Positions 1-7,741 of a stretch of DNA of 28,299 nucleotides are shown one piece after another. The notes under the pieces were generated by a model. That model had not been told where the DNA came from and made no database searches. It saw only the letters and a list, made by a program, of their open reading frames with translations. The translations under genes were made by a program, and so were the position numbers. Every line of letters starts with the position of its first letter. Position 1 is the first letter of the stretch. This DNA comes from Thalassospira sp. UBA1131 (lineage in GTDB: Bacteria > Pseudomonadota > Alphaproteobacteria > Rhodospirillales > Thalassospiraceae), in contig NZ_DCAO01000043.1 of NCBI RefSeq assembly GCF_002311515.1, positions 568 to 28,866 of the forward strand, written 5' to 3'.

Positions 1-522
1 TTGCATCCGGCCAACCCGGATGTGCCATATGCCTATTACCTCAAGGCGCTGTCCTATTACGAACAGATTTCCGACGTCGGCCGCGATCAGCAGATGACCC
101 AGCACGCGATGGATGCGCTTGACGACGTCATCCGCCGCTTCCCTGACAGCAAATATGCCCGCGATGCCAAGCTGAAAAAGGACCTGACGGTCGATCACCT
201 TGCCGGCAAGGAAATGGATGTCGGGCGCTATTATCAGGACCGCAACGAATATCTGGCCGCGATCAATCGTTTCAAAGCGGTGATCGAGAATTATCAGACC
301 ACCACCCACGTGCCAGAGGCCCTTGCACGCCTGACCGAATGCTATCTTGCGCTTGGTCTTGAAGGCGAAGCCAAACGGACCGCGGCCGTGCTTGGTCACA
401 ACTTCCCGGGCAGCGAGTATTACAGCGAGTCCTATAGTCTCATGCTTGGTGAAGACGCACCGGAGCGCGAAGACAGCAGTTGGTGGGATGACACGACCAA
501 CGCCATCTCCAGCCTGTTCTGA
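1..522 (+). CDS. bamD: Outer membrane assembly lipoprotein BamD, C-terminal part
   Basis: This is the 3' end of a gene whose start lies left of the window; the TTG at base 1 is only where the open frame enters. The 173 visible residues form helical TPR-like repeats with the BamD pattern: a YAYYLKALSYYEQI helix, then RRFPDSKYARDAK, then a VGRYYQDRNEYLAAINRFK repeat and PEALARLTECYLALG. BamD is a periplasm-facing lipoprotein of the Bam complex that inserts beta-barrel proteins into the outer membrane. The signal peptide and lipid-anchor cysteine would lie in the missing part. The C-terminus ends in an acidic, Trp-containing tail (EDSSWWDD) and the frame stops with TGA at 520. recN follows after 260 bases, behind a hairpin and an SOS promoter, so bamD is probably the last gene of its own transcript. 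Identification rests on recognising the family by eye. Confidence 0.9.
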   Translation: MHPANPDVPYAYYLKALSYYEQISDVGRDQQMTQHAMDALDDVIRRFPDSKYARDAKLKKDLTVDHLAGKEMDVGRYYQDRNEYLAAINRFKAVIENYQTTTHVPEALARLTECYLALGLEGEAKRTAAVLGHNFPGSEYYSESYSLMLGEDAPEREDSSWWDDTTNAISSLF

Positions 523-530
523 TTTCGATC

Positions 531-562
531 AAGCAAACCCTCGCAAGGCCAAGGGTTTGCTT
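531..562 (+). terminator. Hairpin after bamD, probable weak terminator
   Basis: A perfect 11-bp inverted repeat, AAGCAAACCCT (531-541) and AGGGTTTGCTT (552-562), surrounds a 10-base loop, starting 8 bases after the bamD stop. No real T-run follows, so termination efficiency is uncertain. The last two bases of the stem are the first two of a TTGACA box, so this hairpin and the recN promoter overlap. Confidence 0.55.
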
Positions 563-601
563 GACAATCCGCCTTGTGACAAGATAGAACAAAAAAAGAA
601 C
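561..601 (+). promoter_or_regulatory. recN promoter with LexA (SOS) box
   Basis: A consensus -35 box TTGACA (561-566) is followed after 18 bases by TAGAAC (585-590, four of six consensus bases). Directly overlapping that -10 is GAACAAAAAAAGAAC (587-601). This is the exact reverse complement form of GTTC-N7-GTTC, the known LexA operator of Alphaproteobacteria. A repressor bound there would block RNA polymerase. recN is a classical SOS gene, so sequence and context agree. The box lies about 180 bases before the recN ATG, giving a long leader. That leader holds a strong quasi-palindrome at 676-697 (GCCTT/AAGGC arms around GCAAG/CTTGC) of unknown role. Confidence 0.8.
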
Positions 602-782
602 AACTTGCGGTTAACGTCTGATATCCCTGCATTTTGATCAAACGCCCTTGGGACGACAGGATTGAATGTCGTTTCGCCTTCGCAAGGCTTGCAAGGCAGG
701 GCGGGATTGGGCACTCTGCACATTCACAAACAAGTTTGGCTGTACCTGTCTGCTGCTCCGTTAACAACATCAGTACCCAGCA

Positions 783-2453
783 ATGCTTCGACGCCTCAGC
801 ATTCGGAATGTAGTCCTTATCGACAAACTGGATCTCGATTTTCACGACGGGCTCAGCGTGCTCACAGGTGAAACGGGTGCCGGTAAATCGATCCTGCTTG
901 ATTCCCTTGGCCTCGCCCTGGGTGCCCGCGCCGATAGCGGCCTTGTCCGCCATGGCTGCGACAAGTGCAGTGTCACCGCAACCTTCAATCTGCCGCAGGG
1001 GCACCCGGTTTTCGGGTTGCTGTCAGATCAGGATATTGATCTTGAGGGCGAAGACCTTGTCGTGCGCCGTGTTGTCACTTCCGATGGGCGGTCGCGTGCC
1101 TATGTGAATGACCAATCGGTTTCGGTCGGGCTGCTGCGCGATGTCGGCGATTACTGCGTCGAAATTCAGGGCCAGTTTGATCAACACGGCCTTCTTGATC
1201 CCACAACGCATCGCGCAACGCTTGATGCCCACGGCAATCTTGGCACCCTTGCCATGACCGTGCGTGATCACTGGCGCGCCTGGCGTGAAACGCAAAAGGA
1301 ACTCAATGCTGCCCGCGCCCGCATTGACAAGGCGCGCGAGGAAGAGGAATGGCTGCGCCACGCCGTCGATGAGCTGGAAAAGCTCTCCCCCGAAGAAGGC
1401 GAAGAAGAACGCCTTGCCGAGGAACGCCAGTTCCTGATGCATGGTGAAAAGCTGGTTGCGGCCCTTAATGATGCCGGATCCGAACTTTCGCGCGGCAAGG
1501 GTGCCGAAAGTGCCCTTCGCAGCGCCCAGCGGTGCCTTGAGCGTGAACTTGAAAAGGCCGATGGCCGGTTTGAACCGATTATCGAGGCCCTTGATCGTGC
1601 CGCGATCGAACTTGAAGAAGCCAACCGGGCGATCTCGGCCACCTTGGCCGATCTTAATCTTGATACCGGTCATCAGGAAAATGTCGAGGAACGCCTGTTT
1701 GCCCTGCGCGCAGCCGCCCGCAAATACAATGTTCCGGTCGATGGGCTGAATGCGCTGATGAAGGATTTCCGATCCCAGATCGATCAGCTTGAATTCGGCG
1801 AGAAGGAACTGAGCCGACTGACCGCCGCGGTAAGCGAGTATCGCAAAGCCTATATCGAAGCGGGCGAGAAACTTCATGCCGCGCGCAAGGAAGCCGCCGC
1901 CAAGCTTGATGGCGCGATCAATGCCGAATTGCCACCGCTTCGCATGGAAAAGGCCCGCTTTGTTACCGACATTGCCGAACTTGAAGAATCTGAATGGGGT
2001 CCGGACGGCATTGACCGGGTGCAGTTTACGGTTGCCACCAACCCCGGCAGTCCCCCGGGCGCGCTCAACAAAATCGCATCGGGCGGTGAGCTTTCGCGCT
2101 TCCTGCTGGCGCTCAAGGTCGTTCTGGCGCGTGTTTCTGCCGTGCCGAGCCTGGTCTTTGACGAGGTCGACAGCGGTGTCGGCGGCGCGACGGCAGCGGC
2201 CATCGGTCAGCGCCTGCATCTTCTGGCACAGGAACGCCAGATCCTTGTCATTACCCACAGCCCGCAGGTCGCCGCCCGTGGCCGCACGCATTTCTATATT
2301 GCCAAGCGCGAGGCAGACGGCACCATGGTGACTCGCGTCGATGCGCTTGTCGATGGTGCGCGGCGCGAAGAAATCGCCCGCATGTTGGCCGGTCATTCCG
2401 TGACGGCCGAGGCGCGTGCCGCCGCCGACAGCCTGCTTGAACAACCTAATTGA
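783..2453 (+). CDS. recN: DNA repair protein RecN
   Basis: RecN is an SMC-like ATPase that acts at double-strand breaks, holding DNA ends or sister chromatids for RecA-dependent repair in the cytoplasm. The 556 residues match the usual family length. Walker A is GETGAGKS at 29-36. A long charged coiled-coil region occupies roughly 155-370. The ABC signature ASGGELSR is at 432-439, and Walker B ends in D460-E461 within FDEVDSGVGG. The start at 783 is firm: TAA at 762-764 closes the frame upstream and no other start codon intervenes. No good ribosome-binding site is visible before the ATG, only a weak purine stretch. ligA starts 49 bases after the stop with no terminator between, so both genes probably share the SOS-controlled transcript. 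No frameshift or missing motif was seen. Confidence 0.96.
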   Translation: MLRRLSIRNVVLIDKLDLDFHDGLSVLTGETGAGKSILLDSLGLALGARADSGLVRHGCDKCSVTATFNLPQGHPVFGLLSDQDIDLEGEDLVVRRVVTSDGRSRAYVNDQSVSVGLLRDVGDYCVEIQGQFDQHGLLDPTTHRATLDAHGNLGTLAMTVRDHWRAWRETQKELNAARARIDKAREEEEWLRHAVDELEKLSPEEGEEERLAEERQFLMHGEKLVAALNDAGSELSRGKGAESALRSAQRCLERELEKADGRFEPIIEALDRAAIELEEANRAISATLADLNLDTGHQENVEERLFALRAAARKYNVPVDGLNALMKDFRSQIDQLEFGEKELSRLTAAVSEYRKAYIEAGEKLHAARKEAAAKLDGAINAELPPLRMEKARFVTDIAELEESEWGPDGIDRVQFTVATNPGSPPGALNKIASGGELSRFLLALKVVLARVSAVPSLVFDEVDSGVGGATAAAIGQRLHLLAQERQILVITHSPQVAARGRTHFYIAKREADGTMVTRVDALVDGARREEIARMLAGHSVTAEARAAADSLLEQPN

Positions 2454-2502
2454 TCCCGACGCCAACGCGTCGACCCAACCTTGAATACGGAACAAAAAGA
2501 AT

Positions 2503-4611
2503 ATGAGCGCCGAACACGCGTCAAACATGTCCGAACTTCCCGAATTGCCGTCTTCGAGCACGGAGGCGCGCAAACAGCATGCCGAAATTTCCGAACGTAT
2601 CCGGTCTTATAACGAGGCCTATCACGTTAATGACGACCCGCTGGTTTCGGATGCGACATATGATGCGCTGTTCAATCGCCTGATCGAACTTGAATCCCAC
2701 TATCCGACGCTGAAGAAAAACAGCCCGACACAGGAAGTCGGTGCCGCCCCGGCCGAAGGCTTTGCCAAGGTCAAGCATGCCCGCCCGATGCTGTCACTTG
2801 GCAATGCGTTTTCGCGCGAAGACATTGTTGATTTTCTTGCCCGTATTCGTCGCTTCCTGAACCTGACAGCGCACAGCCCGGTCGAAGTGGTTGGCGAACC
2901 AAAAATCGATGGTCTTTCTTTGTCTCTGCGCTACGAAAACCGCGAACTGGTCACGGCTGCCACCCGTGGCGATGGATCGGAGGGCGAAGACGTTACCGCC
3001 AATGTCGCCCATATTGACGACATCCCCAAGACGCTTGCCGATGATGCGCCCGATGTGGTCGAAATCCGGGGCGAGGTTTATATGGCACGCTCCGCGTTTC
3101 AGAAACTGAACGCGACACAGGCCGAAACCGGCGGCAAGACCTTTGCCAATCCGCGCAACGCAGCGGCAGGGTCGCTTCGCCAGCTTGATCCATCAATCAG
3201 TGCCAAACGCCCGCTTCGCTTCTTTGCCTATAGCTTTGGCGAACTGTCCGAAAGCCTTGCCCAGACGCAGTGGAACTTCCTGCAAAAGGTCGAAGGATGG
3301 GGCTTTGTCACCAATCCGCTAACCCGGCTGCTTCATAATGCCGACGACATCATGGCGTTTTATGACGAACTGGTAACGCAACGCCCCGACCTTGATTACG
3401 ACATTGATGGCATTGTTTATAAGGTCAATGACTTTGAACTGCAGCTGCGCCTCGGCTTCGTCAGCCGGTCACCGCGCTGGGCGATTGCGCACAAATTCCC
3501 GGCCGAGAAAGCCCGCACACGGATCAAGGCCATCGACATTCAAGTTGGTCGCACAGGTGCCCTGACCCCCGTCGCTCGGCTGGAGCCGGTTACGGTTGGC
3601 GGTGTCGTGGTATCCAACGCCACCCTTCATAACCGAGATGAGATTGACCGCTTGGGCGTTTGGGTCGGCGATCTTGTGGTTGTGCAACGTGCCGGTGACG
3701 TTATTCCCCAAGTCGTTGAGGTCATTCTGGACGAGGATGGCAATCATCCTAATGATGCAACACCTTACGAATTTCCCACCGAGTGCCCGAAATGCGGCAG
3801 CCACGCCATGCGCGAAGAAGGCGAAGCCGTCACCCGGTGTACAGGCGGCTTGATCTGCCCGGCACAGGCGGTTGAACGCCTGAAACATTTCGTATCGCGC
3901 ACCGCCTTTGATATCGACGGCTTGGGGGCGAAAAATGTCGAGGCGTTCTTTGAACTGGGTTGGCTGAAGTCGCCTGGCGATATTTTCCGCCTTGAAAGCG
4001 ATCACGGCGATGCCATTCGCAAGCTTGAAGGTTGGGGCGAAAAATCCGCAACCAAGCTGTTTGATGGCATCAATGAACGGCGCACCATCGGGCTCGACAA
4101 GTTTATCTATGCACTTGGCATTCGCCAGATCGGTCAGGCAACAGCAAAGCTTCTGGCACGCCATTATGGATCGCTTGCCGAATGGCGCAGCGCCATGGTT
4201 GCCGCCAATGAAGCCGACAGCGAAGCCCTTCGCGAACTGATCAACATTGATCAGATCGGCCCCGGCGTTGCCAAGGACCTGATCGAATTCATGGCCGAAG
4301 ATCATAACCGCGAGGTTCTTGATGATCTGCAAGGACTTTTGACCATCACCGATGTCGAAGCCCCGCAAGTCAGCGACAATCCGGTCAATGGCAAAACCGT
4401 TGTCTTTACTGGCAAGTTGGAGCTGTTTTCACGCAACGAGGCCAAGGTCAAAGCCGAAAGTCTTGGCGCAAAGGTCGCCGGATCCGTATCGGCAAAAACC
4501 GATTATTTGGTTGCAGGACCGGGTGCGGGCTCCAAATTAAAGAAAGCAGAAGAATTAGGTGTTACAGTGCTTGATGAACAGGGATGGCTTGATCTGATTG
4601 CCACGGAATAA
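2503..4611 (+). CDS. ligA: NAD-dependent DNA ligase LigA
   Basis: LigA seals nicks in duplex DNA using NAD+ during replication and repair. The 702 residues carry the full domain order. An N-terminal Ia/adenylation region has the nucleotidyl-acceptor lysine K134 in EPKIDG, followed by TRGDGSEGEDVTANV. An OB-fold follows, then a four-cysteine zinc finger (C428, C431, C446, C452), helix-hairpin-helix repeats including FDIDGLGAKNVEAF, and a C-terminal BRCT domain from about residue 625 (GKTVVFTG, GAKVAGSVSAKTDYLV). A short non-conserved N-terminus of about 20 residues contains a second ATG at residue 9, so the true start could be slightly downstream. The gene sits between recN and a small NTF2-like gene, likely in one operon. 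All catalytic motifs look intact. Confidence 0.97.
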   Translation: MSAEHASNMSELPELPSSSTEARKQHAEISERIRSYNEAYHVNDDPLVSDATYDALFNRLIELESHYPTLKKNSPTQEVGAAPAEGFAKVKHARPMLSLGNAFSREDIVDFLARIRRFLNLTAHSPVEVVGEPKIDGLSLSLRYENRELVTAATRGDGSEGEDVTANVAHIDDIPKTLADDAPDVVEIRGEVYMARSAFQKLNATQAETGGKTFANPRNAAAGSLRQLDPSISAKRPLRFFAYSFGELSESLAQTQWNFLQKVEGWGFVTNPLTRLLHNADDIMAFYDELVTQRPDLDYDIDGIVYKVNDFELQLRLGFVSRSPRWAIAHKFPAEKARTRIKAIDIQVGRTGALTPVARLEPVTVGGVVVSNATLHNRDEIDRLGVWVGDLVVVQRAGDVIPQVVEVILDEDGNHPNDATPYEFPTECPKCGSHAMREEGEAVTRCTGGLICPAQAVERLKHFVSRTAFDIDGLGAKNVEAFFELGWLKSPGDIFRLESDHGDAIRKLEGWGEKSATKLFDGINERRTIGLDKFIYALGIRQIGQATAKLLARHYGSLAEWRSAMVAANEADSEALRELINIDQIGPGVAKDLIEFMAEDHNREVLDDLQGLLTITDVEAPQVSDNPVNGKTVVFTGKLELFSRNEAKVKAESLGAKVAGSVSAKTDYLVAGPGAGSKLKKAEELGVTVLDEQGWLDLIATE

Positions 4612-4639
4612 AAATGACCTAACCGGGGAGTGTGTGCTG

Positions 4640-5032
4640 ATGGAAGACCTTGGAAGTTTTTTTCGCCGTTATGTCGATGCCCATCTGAAGCTTGAAGAAA
4701 ACGCACTTGATGATTTCTTCCACTTCCCGTGCCTGATCAATGATCTGTCCGGTGTGCAGGCCATTGGCAGTTCAGACGATCTGCACAAATACCATCACTC
4801 ATTCTTTGATGAACTGAAAAATGCTGATCTTGCCATGGCAAAATCCATGGTGATTGAACAGCATTCCGCCCTTCCCGGTGGGGCGCGTGCAATTGTTTCG
4901 TTCCGCTTTGGCAATTCGGAAAACAACCTGATCTTTGATTGCGACTATGCCTTCGCGCTGCTCAAGCAAGATGAAAAGTGGAAAGTCATCTTTGCCCAGC
5001 TTGATGAAATCAGATACAGCGACCTGTATTGA
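4640..5032 (+). CDS. Small NTF2-like (SnoaL-type fold) protein
   Basis: This encodes 130 residues with no signal peptide or membrane segment. The pattern of an N-terminal helix (FFRRYVDAHLKLEENALDDFFHFPCL), a short helical stretch, then strands ending in ENNLIFDCDYAFALLKQDEKWKVIFAQL resembles the NTF2/SnoaL-like alpha+beta barrel. Proteins of that fold include small enzymes, carriers and stress proteins, so no function can be assigned. I chose ATG 4640 because GGGGAG (4625-4630) sits nine bases upstream; the frame is open back to 4598, overlapping the end of ligA, but those starts lack a binding site. The next gene begins eight bases after its stop, so it is in the middle of a recN-ligA-linked operon. 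The fold call is by eye and moderate; that it is a real gene is fairly sure. Confidence 0.75.
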   Translation: MEDLGSFFRRYVDAHLKLEENALDDFFHFPCLINDLSGVQAIGSSDDLHKYHHSFFDELKNADLAMAKSMVIEQHSALPGGARAIVSFRFGNSENNLIFDCDYAFALLKQDEKWKVIFAQLDEIRYSDLY

Positions 5033-5039
5033 GGCCCAC

Positions 5040-5591
5040 ATGGTGCCCGCCCTTCCCCACCGCCTGATCACATTTGGTTTTGCCCTGATGCTGGGATGCG
5101 TTCCAGCGGCATCAAAGGCCGATCCGGACTTTGATACCCTGTCGGGCCCGGCGCGTGCGATTGATGCTGATACGCTTGAGTTCGGCTTCAAACGTGTTGA
5201 TCTGTGGGGGGCGGACGCCATGAACCGTTTTCAGGAATGTCTGATTAACGGTAAAAGCACGGCCTGCGGTGCCGAGGCATGGCAGGTGACCACCAACCTT
5301 TTGGTCGCAACCCCCATCACCTGCGAAGTGCGCGGGAAAAACCGGTATCATCGCAACATGGCCGTTTGCCGAAATGCCAACGGGGTTGATATTGGACAAA
5401 GCCTGATTGTTCGGGGCATGGCGGTTGCCCGCCCCGATCAGATGCCGGAATACGAAGCCTATGAAAATCAGGCGCGACAGGCACGCACCGGCGTCTGGGC
5501 GGGGGAATTCATTGATCCGCTGAAATGGCGGCGCGGTGAACGTTTACCCGAACATGAAATTGAAGTTCGCCGCTGGCAACGCGACGAATAA
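5040..5591 (+). CDS. Exported thermonuclease-fold (SNase-like) protein with altered active site
   Basis: This encodes 183 residues. The N-terminus is a typical signal peptide (hydrophobic ITFGFALMLG core) with a likely cut after SKA at residue 27; a less likely alternative is a lipoprotein cysteine at C20. The mature part follows the staphylococcal nuclease OB-fold: AIDADTLEF, then KRVDLWGADAMN, then GKNRYHRNMAVC, then GMAVARP and the C-terminal EYEAYENQARQARTGVW helix. By eye alignment D44, D59 and R105 match SNase D21, D40 and R87. The positions of R35 and E43 are D54 and N62, so two catalytic residues appear lost. Four cysteines in the mature part (C67, C76, C95, C110) would suit two disulfides in the periplasm. 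Start 5040 has GAGG five bases upstream. The gene converges on the transporter at 5604. Confidence 0.85.
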   Translation: MVPALPHRLITFGFALMLGCVPAASKADPDFDTLSGPARAIDADTLEFGFKRVDLWGADAMNRFQECLINGKSTACGAEAWQVTTNLLVATPITCEVRGKNRYHRNMAVCRNANGVDIGQSLIVRGMAVARPDQMPEYEAYENQARQARTGVWAGEFIDPLKWRRGERLPEHEIEVRRWQRDE

Positions 5592-5603
5592 CATCAAACC
5601 CAA

Positions 5604-6611
5604 TTAGCGTTGCGACGTCCCGCCCGATGCAAACGGCCGTGCCAGCAACCGTCCCAGCCCCGCCAGCGTAAAGCTGTTTTTAAGTGACGCCACACCGAGT
5701 GTGACCACAACAAACCCAACCAATTGCGGCACTGTCAGAACTTCGCCAAGGAACAGCCAGGCGGCAAAGAAGGTCATGGCAGGCCCCGAAAGCGATATCA
5801 GCGATGCCTGCGTCGCACCGACCCTTCGAATGCCCTCGTACAGCAGGAAGAACGGAATAACGGTGCAAAAAATCGAAATGCCTGCCGTCCACATGATGCC
5901 GGCCACGTTCAGGTTCAGCGGGTTTTGCACGATCAGTTGGTAAATCACCATGCAAATACCGGCCATGGTGTTGATCAGGGCTGCAAAATGCATCGACCCG
6001 ATAACGGTAATCATCCGCTGTCCGAAATAGAGATAAATCGCATAGGTCACAGCAGAACCGAACGCCCAAGCCGCCCCGTACCACAACTCCTGCGAAACTT
6101 CGCCAAACCCGCCCGGTGCCAGCACCAAAACAAGTCCGACATAGGTTATGACAAAGCAGACAATCTGGCGAAATGGTGGAAAGCGCCGTTTATGGAGCGC
6201 CTCAAGGATCATCACGACAGCCGGGAACGTAAACAACACGATCCGTGAAACGGTGACTTCAATCAACGAAACGGCGGTAAAATCAAACAGGGCCGCAAGG
6301 AAAAACAGCCCGCCATAAAGCCCGCCCCACGCGAGATCGACCAGTTTCATCTTGCGGTCGCCCGGCCGGTTCTTGCCAAACAAAACCACACCAAGCCAGA
6401 AGAGCGGCATGGCAATCAGAAACCGCAACAGCAACAAGCCATCCACTGTCATGCCCGTGGCATAAACAAATTTTGCCAGAAGGCCTTTCATGGCCAAGGC
6501 AGCTGTCGCAAGCAACACAATGGTCAGTGCGGAACCGGCCGGCGACACGACAGGCGTGACACCCTGTTGCCCGGGCTCAGAAGGTGACGGTGGTGACGGT
6601 GGTGGCGTCAT
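5604..6611 (-). CDS. DMT-superfamily transporter (EamA family)
   Basis: This is an inner-membrane permease of the drug/metabolite transporter superfamily with two tandem EamA repeats and about ten membrane segments (for example VDGLLLLRFLIAMPLFWLGV, ISIFCTVIPFFLLYEGI and the C-terminal LVGFVVVTLGVASL). The conserved SRIVLFTFPAVVMILEA and AAWLFLGEVLT stretches fit the two halves. Substrate cannot be read from the sequence. I chose ATG 6611 (335 residues) because GGAG lies six bases upstream on the minus strand. The frame stays open to an ATG at 6641 and a TTG at 6668, which lack binding sites. The N-terminus is a cytoplasmic proline-rich stretch (PPPSPPSPSEP). It is divergent from a LysR gene whose product may control it. 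Its stop is 12 bases from the convergent nuclease-fold gene, with no terminator between. Confidence 0.88.
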   Translation of the reverse strand: MTPPPSPPSPSEPGQQGVTPVVSPAGSALTIVLLATAALAMKGLLAKFVYATGMTVDGLLLLRFLIAMPLFWLGVVLFGKNRPGDRKMKLVDLAWGGLYGGLFFLAALFDFTAVSLIEVTVSRIVLFTFPAVVMILEALHKRRFPPFRQIVCFVITYVGLVLVLAPGGFGEVSQELWYGAAWAFGSAVTYAIYLYFGQRMITVIGSMHFAALINTMAGICMVIYQLIVQNPLNLNVAGIMWTAGISIFCTVIPFFLLYEGIRRVGATQASLISLSGPAMTFFAAWLFLGEVLTVPQLVGFVVVTLGVASLKNSFTLAGLGRLLARPFASGGTSQR

Positions 6612-6686
6612 GGGTTTCTCCGATCCTCTATCGGTTGCCATAGTTACCCGTGAACTGCCATTATTCAATTCGAATTAATTGCTATC

Positions 6687-6709
6687 AGATATCAGCTTTG
6701 GCTATATCT
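6687..6709. promoter_or_regulatory. Candidate LysR-type (T-N11-A) operator
   Basis: AGATAT (6687-6692) and ATATCT (6704-6709) form a perfect 6-bp inverted repeat with an 11-base gap, the classical T-N11-A form bound by LysR-type regulators. It lies 43 bases before the LysR ATG and 76 bases before the divergent transporter ATG, where such regulators control themselves and the divergent target. An AATTCGAATT palindrome at 6667-6676 adjoins it. Binding is inferred, not shown. Confidence 0.55.
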
Positions 6710-6751
6710 AGCAGGCACATGGATGCGCAAAGCTGCTCAGGATCACGCCCG

Positions 6752-7660
6752 ATGGATATCAAACAACTTCGAAGCTTTGTACATATTGCCGAACTCGGCA
6801 GCCTGTCACGCGCGGCGGAGCGGCTTAATTTGTCGCAGCCCGCGCTCAGTAGGCAGCTTAACCTTCTCGAAGAGGCCCTTGATACCAAACTGTTGGAACG
6901 CACCGGACGCGGCGTCAAATTGACCGAAGCAGGTCAGATGCTTGCCGAACGGGCCCGCGTAATCCTGACCGATCTTGCCCGTCTTGAAGCCGATCTGTCG
7001 GCCCGCAGCAGTCAGGTGACAGGCCATGTACATGTCGGTGTTCCGCCCAGTGCCGGGATCGTCATTACCGGGGCGCTGATTGAAACTCTGCGCGATCGGT
7101 ACCCTGACCTCAACATCACGGTTGCCGAAGACCTGACTGGCGATGTGCAGGAAGGACTACTTTCGGGGCGACTTGATATTGGGATCCTTCATGACGGCAT
7201 GATTTCACGCAGCCTGCATGCCGAACAGCTATGGCGTGAAGACCTGTTTCTGATTTCCCACCCCTCACAGGTCGGCGAACAAGAAACCGAAATCGCCTAC
7301 GAAGATGTTTTGTCCCTGCCACTCATCATGCCGACCAACAAGCACGGGCTGCGCGCCATGATGCAGGAAGCCGCATTTCGGGCGGGACGGCCGTTGACGC
7401 CGGTGGTCGAGGCCGATGCCCTTCGCGTTTTGGTCGATCTGGTGACGCGCAATGTCGGGCATACCGTCTTGCCGCGCAGTTCGCTGGTTCAGGAACTCTC
7501 GACCGGGCGTCTCAAGGCACGGCGCATCACCAACCCGGAACTGTCGCGCAAGGTGATGCTGTCCTGGTTACAGGATCGCCCACTGAGTGCCGGGGGCAAG
7601 GCGGTTGTCGACACATTACGTGATCTTGCCGGCACCGTCCCGATGGCCAACCAAAAATAA
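6752..7660 (+). CDS. LysR-family transcriptional regulator
   Basis: This encodes 302 residues, a normal LysR length. The N-terminal winged helix-turn-helix is clear (DIKQLRSFVHIAELGSLSRA, LNLSQPALSRQLNLLEEAL, LLERTGRGVKLTEAG), followed by a linker helix and a periplasmic-binding-like effector domain (HVGVPPSAG, LDIGIL, NVGHTVLP). I chose ATG 6752, which starts exactly at the conserved MDIKQLRSF; AGGA is nine bases upstream. Earlier in-frame starts at 6719 and 6650 would add residues not seen in the family. The effector domain resembles the aromatic/nitrogen-assimilation type, but I cannot name a ligand. It is divergent from the EamA transporter, which is its most likely target. A strong hairpin terminator follows. 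Confidence 0.93.
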   Translation: MDIKQLRSFVHIAELGSLSRAAERLNLSQPALSRQLNLLEEALDTKLLERTGRGVKLTEAGQMLAERARVILTDLARLEADLSARSSQVTGHVHVGVPPSAGIVITGALIETLRDRYPDLNITVAEDLTGDVQEGLLSGRLDIGILHDGMISRSLHAEQLWREDLFLISHPSQVGEQETEIAYEDVLSLPLIMPTNKHGLRAMMQEAAFRAGRPLTPVVEADALRVLVDLVTRNVGHTVLPRSSLVQELSTGRLKARRITNPELSRKVMLSWLQDRPLSAGGKAVVDTLRDLAGTVPMANQK

Positions 7661-7682
7661 GCCAACAAGGGCTCTGATAAAC

Positions 7683-7719
7683 AAAACCCCGACCGAAACA
7701 TCTTTCGGTCGGGGTTTTT
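7683..7719. terminator. Bidirectional intrinsic terminator
   Basis: There is a perfect 16-bp stem (7683-7698 with 7703-7718) around a CATC loop. T-runs lie on the right and A-runs on the left, so it can end both the lysR transcript (+) and the convergent aldo/keto reductase transcript (-). Confidence 0.93.
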
Positions 7720-7741
7720 ATCATCGTATCAACCGTTTGGA

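Noticed and set aside
516..530. GTTC-N7-GATC near the end of bamD as a second LexA box
   Set aside because: One half-site does not match the consensus and it overlaps the bamD coding end; the perfect box at 587-601 explains the regulation.
1023..2573. 516-codon open frame on the minus strand
   Set aside because: It lies antisense over recN, whose motifs and start are firm. The product shows no family motif; long antisense frames are common in GC-rich genes.
3469..4368. 299-codon open frame on the minus strand
   Set aside because: It is antisense to ligA, with no domain and no promoter context.
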